64,000 nt of DNA from Pandoraea terrigena (GCF_902459705.1 NZ_CABPRU010000013.1:62001-126000); one strand, 5' to 3'. Shown: positions 1-9,413, counted from the stretch's first letter. A program made the numbers and translations. Notes: generated by a model from the letters alone, not told the origin.

Positions 1-419
1 AGCAAGCCCGCGAACACCAGGCTGATGGCCCAGTTGAACAGCGAAAGCACAATGCTCACGAACGCCACATAGGCCACCGCGCTGCGACCGCTGCGCGGCA
101 GGGTTGCCATCTTTCCGATGAGCATTGCGGCGGGCGGCGAGACCGCCACCACATATCCCGAAATGGCCACGATGGCCATCTGCATCGTGAACGGAATCAG
201 GCTCCAGAAGCCATCGCCGAACGCCACCCCCACTTTGACGGCCGGCACGCCGATGGCCAGCGCTCCCCCCGCGCACACGATGACGGCGAGTGCCGCGAAA
301 AGATAGGCGTCTGGAAACCAGCGTTCGGACCAACGCGTGACCGCGGCCGCCAGACGTTCCAGAAGACCGCCGTCTTGCGGCGCCTCCGACATGCTCGAGA
401 GTGAAGTTCCCGGTTTCAT
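1..419 (-). CDS. AtoE-type short-chain fatty acid transporter, N-terminal part (cut by window edge)
   Basis: This is the first 139 or so residues of an inner-membrane transporter that runs off the left edge. The protein starts MKPGTSLSSMSEAPQDGG, followed by an amphipathic stretch with WSERWFPDAYLFAAL and then hydrophobic segments including IPFTMQMAIVAISGYVVAV. This pattern resembles the TIGR00366/AtoE short-chain fatty acid transporter family, as I recognise it by eye. The ATG at 419 is preceded by AGGAA. It lies 129 bases downstream of the ornithine-cyclodeaminase-family gene on the same strand, so it may be the last gene of the molybdoenzyme operon, possibly importing the organic acid or amine that the operon processes. 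The substrate is unknown. Confidence 0.7.
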   Translation of the reverse strand, partial: MKPGTSLSSMSEAPQDGGLLERLAAAVTRWSERWFPDAYLFAALAVIVCAGGALAIGVPAVKVGVAFGDGFWSLIPFTMQMAIVAISGYVVAVSPPAAMLIGKMATLPRSGRSAVAYVAFVSIVLSLFNWAISLVFAGL

Positions 420-548
420 TTCCTGTGTTCCCATAGGTGTGTAGTGATCGGCACCGCTGCACCACGCGATGCTCGCCCCGTGCCCTGCCCTGCGATGGCG
501 ACACTGCGCCACCACCGTCTTCCACCGCCCGTTGCCCCCGGTGTCGCG

Positions 549-1493
549 TCAGCCGTGCTGCGTCGCCCGCCAGACCAGCGTGGCCGCCGCAAGATCCTCC
601 AGCGCCGTCCCCACGGCCTTAAATACCGTGCGCTCGCCATCGCCGCGGCGGCCGCCATGTCCTGCGCGACACAGGTCGGCCAGTGTGCCGCGCACGTCCC
701 GCGCGCTGAACACGCCTCGCGACATCGGGCCAAGCAGCTCCCCGGATTTCGCCAGCGCTTCGTCGGTGTCGACGTACAACGACGCGCCCGCAAAGCAGGT
801 ATCGTCGGCCTCGCGCATCTGCGGCGTGAAGCTGCCGATCAAATCCAGATGAACGCCCGGCGCCAGCCAGTCGCCTTGCACCACAGGCTCAGTCGCCAGC
901 GTTGCGCACGTGATGACATCCGCGCCCTCGACGGCCGCCCTGGCGGTGTCGTACACGACCGCGTCGAGACCCTGTGCGTGCAGTCGATCGACCAGACGCC
1001 CGGCCGCCTGCGCGTCGCGATCCCACACACTCACGCGCGTGATCGGGCGCACCGCGCGATACGCCAGCGGCACCAGCGAGCCCACGCGGCCCGCGCCGAG
1101 CAGCGCGAGGTGCGACGCGTCGTCGCGCGCCAGATACGATGCGGCGAGCGCCGAGGCCGCGGCCGTGCGTCGCGACGTGATCTCGTTGCCGTCCATCTGC
1201 GCGAGCGGCACGCCCGTCGCGGCGTCGTAGAGCAGATAGGTCGAATGCAGCCCCGGCACGCCGCGCCGCGCATTGGCCGGGGCGATGTTGACGGTCTTGA
1301 TGCCAAGGTAACCGCCCGGCTGCCACGCCGGCATGACGAGCACGGTCATGGCGTTGTCCGAGTCCGGTTCAGGGATGACGTGCGTGTGGCGCAGCGGCAC
1401 GTCGCATCCACTCACGAACAGACTGCGCAGCGCGTCGAGCAACGGGCCAAAAGCCAATGCCTCGCGAGTGGCGTCAGCGTCGATGAATTTCAT
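549..1493 (-). CDS. Ornithine cyclodeaminase / mu-crystallin family protein
   Basis: The 314-residue protein has the usual family length. It has an N-terminal dimerisation part (GYLGIKTVNIAPANARRGVPG, around residues 80-100) and a Rossmann fold with LALLGAGRVGSLVPLAYRAV near residue 150. The family contains ornithine cyclodeaminase, alanine dehydrogenase and delta1-pyrroline-2-carboxylate or delta1-piperideine-2-carboxylate reductases, all using NAD(P)H on imine or amino acid substrates. Ornithine cyclodeaminase itself is one possibility, but a ketimine reductase fits equally well. It starts 34 bases after the molybdoenzyme stop on the same strand, so the two are probably co-transcribed. The Rossmann GxGxxG is visible; the exact substrate cannot be read from sequence alone. 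Confidence 0.85.
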   Translation of the reverse strand: MKFIDADATREALAFGPLLDALRSLFVSGCDVPLRHTHVIPEPDSDNAMTVLVMPAWQPGGYLGIKTVNIAPANARRGVPGLHSTYLLYDAATGVPLAQMDGNEITSRRTAAASALAASYLARDDASHLALLGAGRVGSLVPLAYRAVRPITRVSVWDRDAQAAGRLVDRLHAQGLDAVVYDTARAAVEGADVITCATLATEPVVQGDWLAPGVHLDLIGSFTPQMREADDTCFAGASLYVDTDEALAKSGELLGPMSRGVFSARDVRGTLADLCRAGHGGRRGDGERTVFKAVGTALEDLAAATLVWRATQHG

Positions 1494-1527
1494 GGGTACA
1501 GGTCCTCGTCGATGTGGGATTGAGACG

Positions 1528-4500
1528 TCAGGCGTCGATCACGATGGCTTCGCGTGGCACCGCCTGACAGGCCAGACACATGCCGGGCTCGTCGAGCGCC
1601 ACCTCACCCAGATGCTCGACCTCGCCAGCCAATACGCGCACCGCGCAACTTTCGCATTGCCCGACACGGCAACCGCTCGGCATTGCCAGGCCCAGCGATT
1701 CGGCGAACGACAACAGACTGCCGTGCGAGGGCGTCCATACCGCCTCGCGGCCCGAGCGGGCAAACGTGACCGGCCACGCGGCCGCGGCATCGACGCGGGG
1801 CGCGCTCGGCGAGCGAAATGCCTCCTTGAACATGTCGAACGCGGGCACGCCGCGCGCCGTCAGCCCCGCCATCACGGCAGCCATCATGGGTGCCGGACCG
1901 CAGAGGTAGAAGCGCGCGCGGCGCTCGATCAGGTCGTCGGACACGACGCCGTCAGACAGCCGCGCCGCCGACACATAGTCGCGCCCGAGAATGTCAGCGT
2001 CGCGCGGCGCGTCGTAGTAGTTGATCACCCGCACGTTGGGCAGGCGCTGCGCGAGCGCCGCCAGACGGTCCCGAAAGGCGTGCGTGGCGCCATTGCGGTT
2101 CGCGTAATGCAGCCAGACGTCGGGCAGCGGCATGCGCGTGCCGTCCGCCGTCTCTGCCAGCGATTCCAGGTGGCAGAGAAACGGCGTGATCCCAATGCCG
2201 CCGGCGAAGCACACCACCGGCTGGCGGCTCTGCAGCGGCATGACGAAGCGCCCCGACGGTGCGCCGAGTTCGATCACGTCGCCCACGCGCGCAGCAGTGT
2301 TCAGCCAGCTCGAGACCACACCGTCACACGGCGCGCCCTCCGGGGTGCGCCCCTGCTGATGACGCACCGCAATGCGATAGCCGCGACGCGCGCGCTCGCT
2401 GGACGGCCCGGTGAGCGAGTAAGCGCGTGTCACGGGCTGGGCTTGCCCGGGAATCGATGCGCGAACGGTGACGTGCTGCCCGGGCAAATAGTCGGGCAAC
2501 CCCACCTCGTCGAGCGGATCGAGCGCGATGGCACACACCCCGTCGGCCGCGGCCTCGAGTGCGGCAATGCGAAAGCGCGCCATGCCGGCCCACGGGCGGC
2601 GGACCGGATCGCTTGCCGGATCGCGCGCAATGTCGCATCGAAACGAGCGTAACGGCGACGATCCGCTGATCGGATCGATGTCCTGCGCAGTCACCAGTGC
2701 GTTGAAGTTGCTCGACGCCTCGCCCGCCGTCGCGAAACCATGACGGCCCACGCTCTCGCAAGCCTGCCACCAACCGTACTCGGCGAGCAGCACATCGGCG
2801 CCCATCCCCGTATCGAACGCCGCGCGAAAGCGCGCGACCCCGGCCGGCGTCGTCACGCGCACCCAATCGCCTTCGACGATGTGCTTTCGCGCCGCCAGCG
2901 TCGGATGCAGATGCACCACGGGATCGGGCGCGCGCATGCGCAAGCTCGCGAGGCCGCGATGCTGACTGTGGCAGTAGTAGCCGTTCTTGGCCGACCCGAG
3001 CAGCAGCGGAAAGCGCTGTGTCTCGTCGTTGGTCAAGGTGCGCGACGCCACGTGTGCCGGTACCGGCGGATAACCGTGACGCAGCAGACGCTCGGAATAC
3101 AGCTCGACGCGGCGGGTTTCGGTGCCGAACCCGCATACGCCGCCGGCCTCGGCGCGAGCGTATTTACGCTCGTATTGCGGCTGTGGACGCGAAATGCCCT
3201 CGGGGTGCGCGCGCAGCGTCTGCACGTCGAGCCCGATCGGGGCCAACTGATGATTCCAGCCGGCGTCGAGACTGCCACCGAAGAAGGCGTCGCCCATGCC
3301 CAGGCGCACGGCGAGATCGAACACGATGTCGTTGTCGCTGCGCGATTCGCCGCGCGGCGATACCATGCGCTGGCGAAGTTGAATCAATGCGTCGGCGCGA
3401 TCATCGATCTCGAACCCCGCGCGCAAGCCTTCACGCTCCCACGGCGTATTGACCGGCAGCACGATATCGGCGTAACGGGCCGACGGCGTCTCGAACAGAT
3501 CGCAATGGACGTGAAACTCGAGCGCTTCGAGCGCCTCGCACGCCATCGCGTAATCCGCCTGCGACGCGAGCACGTTGGTGCCAAAGCAGAACAGTGCCCG
3601 CACGCGGTAAGGCGCGCCATCGAGAATCGCGCGGTAGGTATCGCGCGCCGTCACCCAGCCGAGCGCAGGCGGCCCCAGCGGACGCTCGTCGATGCCCAAC
3701 GCCTTCGCCTGCTGCTCGGGACTCAACAGGTCATGCTGACTGACGGCGTTCACCGGTTGACGCGTCATCACACGATTGCCCCCACGCCTGTCGAAGCTGC
3801 CCGTCAGGGCATAGAGGACGGCGATAGCGCGCTCGATTTGCGTCGCGTTCACGTGCTGCGCTACCCCCGACCACGCGTGATAGGCAACGCGCTGCGCGCC
3901 GGTGAAGAGATCGGCGGCGGTGTCGAGCTGCGCTGGGGAAACGCCGCAGAGTGCGCTCACGGTTGCCGCATCGTAAGCGGCCAGCCCCGCGCAAAGATGA
4001 TCGAACGCCGGCCGGCAGACAATTCGCGACCCCGCGCGGGTCATCACCGCAAACTCGCCGCGCAGGGCGGCATCGTTTGCCGCGTCGCGGCCCAGCGCGT
4101 AAGTCGTATCGTAAGGTTGCGGTGACGAGGCCACTTCGTTCCAGATAACGAACGCCTCGGGCGGCGCGTCGGTGGCCGCCGCAGCCAGATCGCGCACGCG
4201 CAGGAAGCGGCCGTTGTCGTTGCGCACGAGCAGCGGCGCGTTGGTCCACCGGCGCACGAACGTCTCGTCATAGCGCCCAGTGTCGATCAGACGGCGGGCG
4301 AGGCCGAGCGCCAGTGCCGCATCGGTGCCCGGACGCACGGGCAGCCAGGCATCGGCATCGGCGGCAAGTGGTGTCTTGCGCGGGTCGACAACGAGCAACT
4401 TGGCCCCTTGTGCCCGTCCCCGGCCGATGGCGTTGGCCTGACTCAACCACGTACTCGTCGGGTTGTGCCCCCAGAGCATGATGACGTCTGCCTGCGCGTA

Positions 4501-4989
4501 ATCGGCGGTCGGCATGCCGCACCCGAACGTGAACGCGTGTGCAAAATCCTTGTGCCAGTTGCAGATTTCCGTCGCATAGACCGTGTTCGGACTGCCGAAC
4601 ACCCGGATGAAGCGCTCGATCCAGTCGATGCTGTCGGACAGCGGCGTGCCGCTCGGCGTGGTCACGCCAAACGCCACGGCATGTGCGCCACTCTCGCGCC
4701 GGATGTCGCCCAGGCGCGCAGCGATCTCGGTGAGCGCGTCGTCCCACGAGATGCGCTCCCAACCGGGGTCGTCCGCCCCCTTCGGGGTCGTGCGGCGCAG
4801 CGGTGTGGTCAACCGGTCGGGGTGATGCACCAGCTCCGGTGCGGCTTTTCCCTTGCGGCACATGGCGGCGCCATTCGGATGCGACGGATCCGGTTCGACC
4901 GCGATCACCGCATCGTTTTCCACTCGCGTCAGCGTGCCGCAGCGGGACCGGCACAATGTGCAGAACCCAGGCTTGACCTCCTGAACCAT
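1528..4989 (-). CDS. Molybdopterin oxidoreductase fused to ferredoxin-reductase and 2Fe-2S modules
   Basis: A 1153-residue fusion. The N-terminus has a [4Fe-4S] ligand set (Cys10, Cys13, Cys17, Cys44) followed by KGK, typical of bis-MGD enzymes such as NasA, NapA and FdhF. The catalytic module runs to about residue 780, ending in a molydopterin-dinucleotide-binding fold (PLLLGSAKNGYYCHSQHRGL opens it, near 640). Cys143 in EICNWHKDF is a plausible Mo ligand. A flavin/NAD(P) reductase follows, with TRAYSLTGPSS for FAD binding and VCFAGGIGITPFL for pyridine nucleotide. A plant-type [2Fe-2S] ferredoxin ends the chain (CRVGQCESCAVRV and a later C-x2-C). The chain could therefore carry electrons from NAD(P)H to Mo or the reverse without partners. 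No Tat signal is seen, so it is probably cytoplasmic. The substrate is unknown; nitrate is not supported by context. Confidence 0.85.
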   Translation of the reverse strand: MVQEVKPGFCTLCRSRCGTLTRVENDAVIAVEPDPSHPNGAAMCRKGKAAPELVHHPDRLTTPLRRTTPKGADDPGWERISWDDALTEIAARLGDIRRESGAHAVAFGVTTPSGTPLSDSIDWIERFIRVFGSPNTVYATEICNWHKDFAHAFTFGCGMPTADYAQADVIMLWGHNPTSTWLSQANAIGRGRAQGAKLLVVDPRKTPLAADADAWLPVRPGTDAALALGLARRLIDTGRYDETFVRRWTNAPLLVRNDNGRFLRVRDLAAAATDAPPEAFVIWNEVASSPQPYDTTYALGRDAANDAALRGEFAVMTRAGSRIVCRPAFDHLCAGLAAYDAATVSALCGVSPAQLDTAADLFTGAQRVAYHAWSGVAQHVNATQIERAIAVLYALTGSFDRRGGNRVMTRQPVNAVSQHDLLSPEQQAKALGIDERPLGPPALGWVTARDTYRAILDGAPYRVRALFCFGTNVLASQADYAMACEALEALEFHVHCDLFETPSARYADIVLPVNTPWEREGLRAGFEIDDRADALIQLRQRMVSPRGESRSDNDIVFDLAVRLGMGDAFFGGSLDAGWNHQLAPIGLDVQTLRAHPEGISRPQPQYERKYARAEAGGVCGFGTETRRVELYSERLLRHGYPPVPAHVASRTLTNDETQRFPLLLGSAKNGYYCHSQHRGLASLRMRAPDPVVHLHPTLAARKHIVEGDWVRVTTPAGVARFRAAFDTGMGADVLLAEYGWWQACESVGRHGFATAGEASSNFNALVTAQDIDPISGSSPLRSFRCDIARDPASDPVRRPWAGMARFRIAALEAAADGVCAIALDPLDEVGLPDYLPGQHVTVRASIPGQAQPVTRAYSLTGPSSERARRGYRIAVRHQQGRTPEGAPCDGVVSSWLNTAARVGDVIELGAPSGRFVMPLQSRQPVVCFAGGIGITPFLCHLESLAETADGTRMPLPDVWLHYANRNGATHAFRDRLAALAQRLPNVRVINYYDAPRDADILGRDYVSAARLSDGVVSDDLIERRARFYLCGPAPMMAAVMAGLTARGVPAFDMFKEAFRSPSAPRVDAAAAWPVTFARSGREAVWTPSHGSLLSFAESLGLAMPSGCRVGQCESCAVRVLAGEVEHLGEVALDEPGMCLACQAVPREAIVIDA

Positions 4990-5087
4990 GTCTCGTACGT
5001 CTCTATAGGAATCGATGTTCCGATGCTATACAGCCGTCACTTTTATTACTAATATAAAAAATATAGTTTGCAATATTGATTTTTTAA
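4990..5087. promoter_or_regulatory. AT-rich divergent promoter region for molybdoenzyme operon and LysR gene
   Basis: These 98 bases separate two divergent genes. From about 5038 to 5090 the sequence is very AT-rich (TTTTATTACTAATATAAAAA, then further A/T), in sharp contrast to the GC-rich surroundings. It contains the palindrome CAATATTG at 5071-5078. LysR regulators normally bind such shared intergenic regions, so this is probably the operator and promoter pair. No single -35/-10 set could be fixed with confidence. Confidence 0.55.
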
Positions 5088-6014
5088 ATGAAACCAACCC
5101 TGCGTCAGATCGAGTATTTCGTGGCCGTGGCCGAGACGGGACAGGTGATGCGAGCGGCCGAGCGGTGCAGCGCGTCGCAGTCGTCGCTGACGATCGCGTT
5201 GCAAAATCTGGAGGTGATCGTCGGCACGCCGCTGTTCGTCCGGCATGCGAAGGGACTGCGGCCGACCGATGCTGGCGAGCGATTTCTGCGTCACGCGTAC
5301 CGCATCCTGAACGCCACCGACGATGCCCTGCAGGAAGCGCGCACGCTGCCGGACGATGCGGGTGGCCGCCTGCGGCTCGCCGTTACGGAGACGATTTCGG
5401 CGTATCTGTTGCCCTCGGTGGCCAGCACACTCTCCAAGCGATTCCCGAACGTCGAACTCACGTTGATCGAGGGCGACCGTCGCGAACTGGAAGCGGCGGT
5501 ACTGGCGGGCAAGGTCGACCTGGCCTTGTTGCTGGTATCGAACGTCGTGGCCGACGGACTCGTCTCGCACACATTGCTGCGCTCGACGCGCAGGCTGTGG
5601 ACCAGCCCCGGGCATCCGCTGCTCGACAAACCGAGCGTTACGCTCGACGACGTGCGCGGGCAGCGTTTCTTGCTGCTCGATATGGATGAGCATGTGCAGA
5701 CGGTCGAGCGCTACTGGCACGCCGCGCAGGTCGAACCGGTTGTGCATTTCCGCACGCGCTCGATCGAGGCGATTCGCAGCCTCGTGGCGCAGGGTTATGG
5801 CGTATCGATCCTCTCGGATCTCGTCTATCGCCCATGGTCGATCGATGGGGGACGCATCCTGCGACGGGATTTGAGCACAGGCGTGCCGTCAATGGATGTG
5901 GGACTCGTGTGGGCGGAGCGGCGTCCGCCGGAGGGGTTGACCGAGCGCATCGTCAGCGCGCTGCGCTCGCTCATCCGCGAAATCAATGATCGCGGACACA
6001 TGGGGGTGGAGTGA
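5088..6014 (+). CDS. LysR-family transcriptional regulator
   Basis: The 308-residue protein has the standard LysR length. The N-terminal winged helix-turn-helix covers about residues 5-62 (LRQIEYFVAVAETGQVMRAA, then QSSLTIALQNLEVIVGTPLF and the TDAG turn). The rest is a periplasmic-binding-type effector domain (LRLAVTETISAYLLP near residue 95). It is transcribed divergently from the molybdoenzyme operon across an AT-rich region and is the likely regulator of that operon. The effector is unknown, but it is plausibly the substrate of the operon. The ATG at 5088 is the only start consistent with the HTH. Confidence 0.92.
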   Translation: MKPTLRQIEYFVAVAETGQVMRAAERCSASQSSLTIALQNLEVIVGTPLFVRHAKGLRPTDAGERFLRHAYRILNATDDALQEARTLPDDAGGRLRLAVTETISAYLLPSVASTLSKRFPNVELTLIEGDRRELEAAVLAGKVDLALLLVSNVVADGLVSHTLLRSTRRLWTSPGHPLLDKPSVTLDDVRGQRFLLLDMDEHVQTVERYWHAAQVEPVVHFRTRSIEAIRSLVAQGYGVSILSDLVYRPWSIDGGRILRRDLSTGVPSMDVGLVWAERRPPEGLTERIVSALRSLIREINDRGHMGVE

Positions 6015-6019
6015 TCGAC

Positions 6020-6045
6020 TGACGACGGCACGCGGCACGTCGTCA
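6020..6045. terminator. Inverted repeat between convergent LysR and pdxA2 genes
   Basis: TGACGACG at 6020-6027 pairs with CGTCGTCA at 6038-6045 across a 10-base loop. It lies just after the LysR stop and just after the pdxA2 stop on the other strand, so it could end transcription from both sides. There is no T-tract, so the terminator call is tentative. Confidence 0.4.
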
Positions 6046-6055
6046 TCGGCATCGC

Positions 6056-7078
6056 TCAGGCGCGGCGCGTGGCCAGTTCGGCCCCTTGGCGCAGCGCTTC
6101 GAGCAGGCTGCGTTCGTCGGCAATGCCCTTGCCTGCAATGTCGAACGCCGTGCCGTGATCGACCGACGTGCGCACCACCTGCAAGCCGACCGTCACGTTT
6201 ACGCCCGCCTCCAGGCCCAGCACCTTGACCGGGCCGTGACCCTGGTCGTGATACATCGCGACCACGAGATCAAAGTCGCCCCGGCCCGCTCTGAAGAACA
6301 GCGTGTCAGCGGGTAACGGGCCTTCGATGTCCCACCCGCGTTCACGCAGGGTTTGCACGGCCGGCACGATTTTCTCTTCCTCTTCACCGTAGCCGAACAG
6401 GCCATTTTCCCCCGCGTGCGGGTTGATGCCGCACACGGCAATACGGGGATTGGCGATGCCCGCCTTGACCAGCGTGGCGTGACCACGCTCGATCGTACGC
6501 TGGACCAGACCCGGCTCGATCTTGCGGATCGCATCGATGATGCCGATGTGGGTCGTGACGTGAATCACGCGCAGGTTCGGCGCGACGAGCATCATCGACA
6601 CTTCGTCGATACCCGTCAGGTGAGCGAGCATCTCCGTGTGACCGGGGAACTTGTGCCCCCCGGCGTGCAGCGCTTCCTTGTTCAGCGGTGCCGTGCAGAT
6701 CGCGTCGATTTCCCCGGCTTCGGCCAGCTTCGCCGCGTGCGCGATGTACCGGTAGGCGGCATCGCCTGCGATCGCGGACAGTTGGCCAAACGGCAGATCT
6801 TCCGGAATCAGGCCCAGATCGATGCACTCGATCACCCCTGGCGCAAAGCTCGCTTGCGCGACGGTCTCGATGCGACGCACGCTCAGCGGTGTATTGACGA
6901 GGGCGACGGCCTGTTCGAGACGTCGCGCGTCGCCGATCACGACCGGGCGGCATTGCTGGTAGACGCTGTCGTGCGCCAGGCTCTTGACGATGATTTCCGG
7001 GCCGACGCCAGCCGCGTCCCCCATGGTGATGCCAATGACGGGGAGATAGTGATTCATGGCGTTTGCGTTGATATCCAT
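6056..7078 (-). CDS. pdxA2: PdxA2-type 4-phosphate dehydrogenase (D-threonate/D-erythronate pathway)
   Basis: A 340-residue PdxA-family protein with GITMGDAAGVGPEII at the N-terminus, CTAPLNKEALHAGG and HTEMLAHLTG in the middle, and metal/substrate motifs such as NPHAGENGLFG and YHDQGHGPVKVLG. PdxA proper oxidises 4-hydroxythreonine 4-phosphate for vitamin B6. Copies paired with a DUF1537 kinase (PdxA2) instead oxidise and decarboxylate D-threonate or D-erythronate 4-phosphate to dihydroxyacetone phosphate. Here the gene follows a DUF1537 kinase and a KdgT-type permease on the same strand, which favours the catabolic role. An internal ATG at 7057 (MNHYLPVIG) is an alternative start closer to the usual PdxA length. 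Confidence 0.85.
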   Translation of the reverse strand: MDINANAMNHYLPVIGITMGDAAGVGPEIIVKSLAHDSVYQQCRPVVIGDARRLEQAVALVNTPLSVRRIETVAQASFAPGVIECIDLGLIPEDLPFGQLSAIAGDAAYRYIAHAAKLAEAGEIDAICTAPLNKEALHAGGHKFPGHTEMLAHLTGIDEVSMMLVAPNLRVIHVTTHIGIIDAIRKIEPGLVQRTIERGHATLVKAGIANPRIAVCGINPHAGENGLFGYGEEEEKIVPAVQTLRERGWDIEGPLPADTLFFRAGRGDFDLVVAMYHDQGHGPVKVLGLEAGVNVTVGLQVVRTSVDHGTAFDIAGKGIADERSLLEALRQGAELATRRA

Positions 7079-7152
7079 TTCGTTGGGGGACGTCCGGAAT
7101 GTCTTCCGGGCGGAGGTTCCGTTCTACTGTGCTGCTGTCGGCCAGCGTCGCC

Positions 7153-8427
7153 TCAACGGCGATCGCGCGCCTCGGGGGCCGCGCGCAAATACCGGTAAGC
7201 ACTATGCAGGGCCGCTTCGCCACCGAACGCGCCGGCTTTCGTGACGATGCGCGTCGGCATGCCGTTGGCGGGTCGCCCGACAGCGACCCCAGGCTCGATT
7301 TCCGCGATCAATTCGAGCGCCCCGATGCCCACCGCGCTCAACATCGCGCGCGCTGTTTCGCCACCCGTGACGACCAGTCCCGACAAACGCGCGAAGTGCG
7401 GCGCGATCAGGGCCGCCAACGCGGCCGACAATTGGGCGCCCTCCGCCGGGTCAAACGCATCGTCGCGCCCGATTCGCACCAGGACGTCGTTGCCCTTCTC
7501 GATCGCACCGCCGATACACGTGCGCCAGCCCGCGATGTCGGGATGCGACGCACCGGCGCGCAGTACGGCCGGTGGCACGGTCCACTCGAGCACCGCATTC
7601 TCCGCGCACAGTCGCGCGCACTGCTGATGCGACACGGCGGACAAGCTGCCAACCAGCGTCAGCAAGGGACCGGGGGTCGCGGCGCCAGTCGTCACGTGCG
7701 CATTTTCTCGTACGTCCCGCGTATCGTCGCTCGGCGCGAACAAGGCCGATTGTTCGGCCAGCGCGCGAGCGAGACCGCCCGAGCCCACCCAGAAGATGTC
7801 CGTCAGCCCGACGCTCGCTCGCGCCAACATGATGAGATCGTCATCTGCCTGGGCATCGACAATCAGCGCCGACACGCCATCGGCGCGCGCGTGCGCAACG
7901 ACGTCGTTCAACGCCGCATGCGCCGCCGCAAAATCCTTGCGCAGCAACGCCGAGGATACGGTCTGCGTCCTCAGTCCTGCCGCCGCCAACATCGGCGCGA
8001 GTCGCGCCTCCCGATCCGCATGCTCCAGTCGCCAGGTGTCGGTCTCGGCCAACGGCACGCCTCGCACGAACACTTCGCCGTCCTGCACGACGCGGCCCGT
8101 GGCAGGGAACGCCGGGGCCACGATAGCCAGGCCCGCAAGCGGTTGCAGCGCCGCAACTTCCGCGACCCAGTTGCCACGCAGCGTCGAATCGATTTTCTTG
8201 TAGAGGCGTCGTCCGGGCGCGGCAAGCCGCTGCCACGCCGCGACCGCGCGCGCGGCGGCCTCCTGCGCAGACAGACGGCGCGTGTCGGTGTCGATCGCCA
8301 CCACTTGCGCGGCCGCATTGAAGCCTTCGACATCGAGCGACACGACGCTGCGACGGCCGGCATTGGTAAAGCCGATCGCACAGTCGGCCGCGCCGGACAA
8401 GTCGTCGGCGACAATGAGAATGCTCAC
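7153..8427 (-). CDS. DUF1537 four-carbon acid sugar kinase
   Basis: The 424-residue kinase begins [20 protein letters not shown], the N-terminal acid-sugar-binding signature of the DUF1537 family. It ends with the nucleotide-binding domain ([20 protein letters not shown], then the KAGAFGGE turn). Family members phosphorylate D-threonate, D-erythronate, L-threonate or 3-oxo-tetronates at the 4-position. Sitting between a KdgT-type permease and pdxA2, this one is best placed as a D-threonate or D-erythronate kinase. It starts with GTG, overlapping the permease stop in a GTGA junction, which supports translational coupling. Which four-carbon acid is used cannot be decided here. Confidence 0.85.
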   Translation of the reverse strand: MSILIVADDLSGAADCAIGFTNAGRRSVVSLDVEGFNAAAQVVAIDTDTRRLSAQEAAARAVAAWQRLAAPGRRLYKKIDSTLRGNWVAEVAALQPLAGLAIVAPAFPATGRVVQDGEVFVRGVPLAETDTWRLEHADREARLAPMLAAAGLRTQTVSSALLRKDFAAAHAALNDVVAHARADGVSALIVDAQADDDLIMLARASVGLTDIFWVGSGGLARALAEQSALFAPSDDTRDVRENAHVTTGAATPGPLLTLVGSLSAVSHQQCARLCAENAVLEWTVPPAVLRAGASHPDIAGWRTCIGGAIEKGNDVLVRIGRDDAFDPAEGAQLSAALAALIAPHFARLSGLVVTGGETARAMLSAVGIGALELIAEIEPGVAVGRPANGMPTRIVTKAGAFGGEAALHSAYRYLRAAPEARDRR

Positions 8428-9413
8428 TGCGCCGCTCCCCTGGCCGCTGCCCCCAGGCCACGCGCCGCAACACGCTTCGCAACGGCAGCCGTCAGGATCG
8501 GCGAGACGATGGCCGTCACCACCACACAGGCCGCCACCAGCAACGTCGCGCTTTTGGCCGCTGCCTCATAGACCGGGTTGGCGGCAGCGATCAGCGCCGG
8601 CACAGCGGCGGCATTACCCGCCGTGTTGGCAGCCGCCGTACCGGCCACGCCCGTCCCGCCCGTCAAGCGGTCAACGATATACAGCGGAATACCCGTCACC
8701 ACAACGACCGCGAAGCCAAGCAGGATGCCCAGCAGGCCGGCCTGCCAAACCTTGTGCAGATCGAGCCCCGCGCCCAGCGCCAATGCGAAGAACGGAATCA
8801 TCACCGGCACGGCGCGCCCCAGGAAATCACGCATTTCACGATCGAGGTTGCCAAGCAGCATCCCCACGGCCAGCGGCAGGATGCTGCCCACCAGCGTCGG
8901 CCACGGAAACGCGGACAACCCGGCAACGCCGAGCGTGACCATCGTCAGGAACGGCCCCGACTCCAGCGACATGATCGTGTAGGCGCCCACGTCTTCCGAG
9001 CGGCCGTACTGGCCCATCAACGCCATGTACAAGCCGCCATTGGTGTCGTTCATCGCTGCCACCACGGCCAGCGTGGAAATCCCGGCGAACATGCCCGACG
9101 CCACCGGCGCCTCGCCCAGGAAGTGCCCCAGCACGATGCCCACCACAATCGCCGCGCCGATCTTGGCGGCGAACAGCGCACCGCCCTTCTTGATCAGGTA
9201 CGGCGTGGCCTTGACATCGATGCTCGCGCCCATGCAGACGTAGAACACCGCAAGGATCGGCAGCGCGCCCGTGAACAACGCGCTGGTAAACGAGCCGAAG
9301 AACTTCGGCATCCCCGGCATGAATGTGGCAACCAGGGAACCGATCAGCAGGGGAACGATCATCATCCCGCCCGGCACACGCTCGACGGCGCGCTTGATAC
9401 GAATTTGAGCCAT
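8424..9413 (-). CDS. KdgT-family 2-keto-3-deoxygluconate-type permease
   Basis: A 329-residue membrane protein with about ten hydrophobic segments. The start [20 protein letters not shown] is typical of KdgT-type permeases, as are [16 protein letters not shown] and [14 protein letters not shown]. The family imports 2-keto-3-deoxygluconate and related acid sugars with protons. In this operon it most likely takes up the four-carbon acid handled by the following kinase and PdxA2. The ATG at 9413 is preceded by GGGAGA at good spacing; an upstream in-frame start at 9446 has no support. It is the first gene of the operon. Confidence 0.85.
   Translation of the reverse strand: MAQIRIKRAVERVPGGMMIVPLLIGSLVATFMPGMPKFFGSFTSALFTGALPILAVFYVCMGASIDVKATPYLIKKGGALFAAKIGAAIVVGIVLGHFLGEAPVASGMFAGISTLAVVAAMNDTNGGLYMALMGQYGRSEDVGAYTIMSLESGPFLTMVTLGVAGLSAFPWPTLVGSILPLAVGMLLGNLDREMRDFLGRAVPVMIPFFALALGAGLDLHKVWQAGLLGILLGFAVVVVTGIPLYIVDRLTGGTGVAGTAAANTAGNAAAVPALIAAANPVYEAAAKSATLLVAACVVVTAIVSPILTAAVAKRVAARGLGAAARGAAQ

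Noticed and set aside
2740-4125. A 461-codon frame opposite the molybdoenzyme
   Set aside because: Reverse-strand shadow of a conserved catalytic domain, with no start site or motif support.
1528-4989. Assimilatory nitrate reductase NasA
   Set aside because: The N-terminal cluster and fusion are similar to NasA-type enzymes, but no nitrite reductase or nitrate transporter is nearby; the partners are amino-acid-type genes.
6056-7078. PdxA for vitamin B6 synthesis
   Set aside because: Linkage to a KdgT-type permease and DUF1537 kinase under a DeoR regulator points to four-carbon acid catabolism. Biosynthetic pdxA is usually elsewhere, often beside ksgA.
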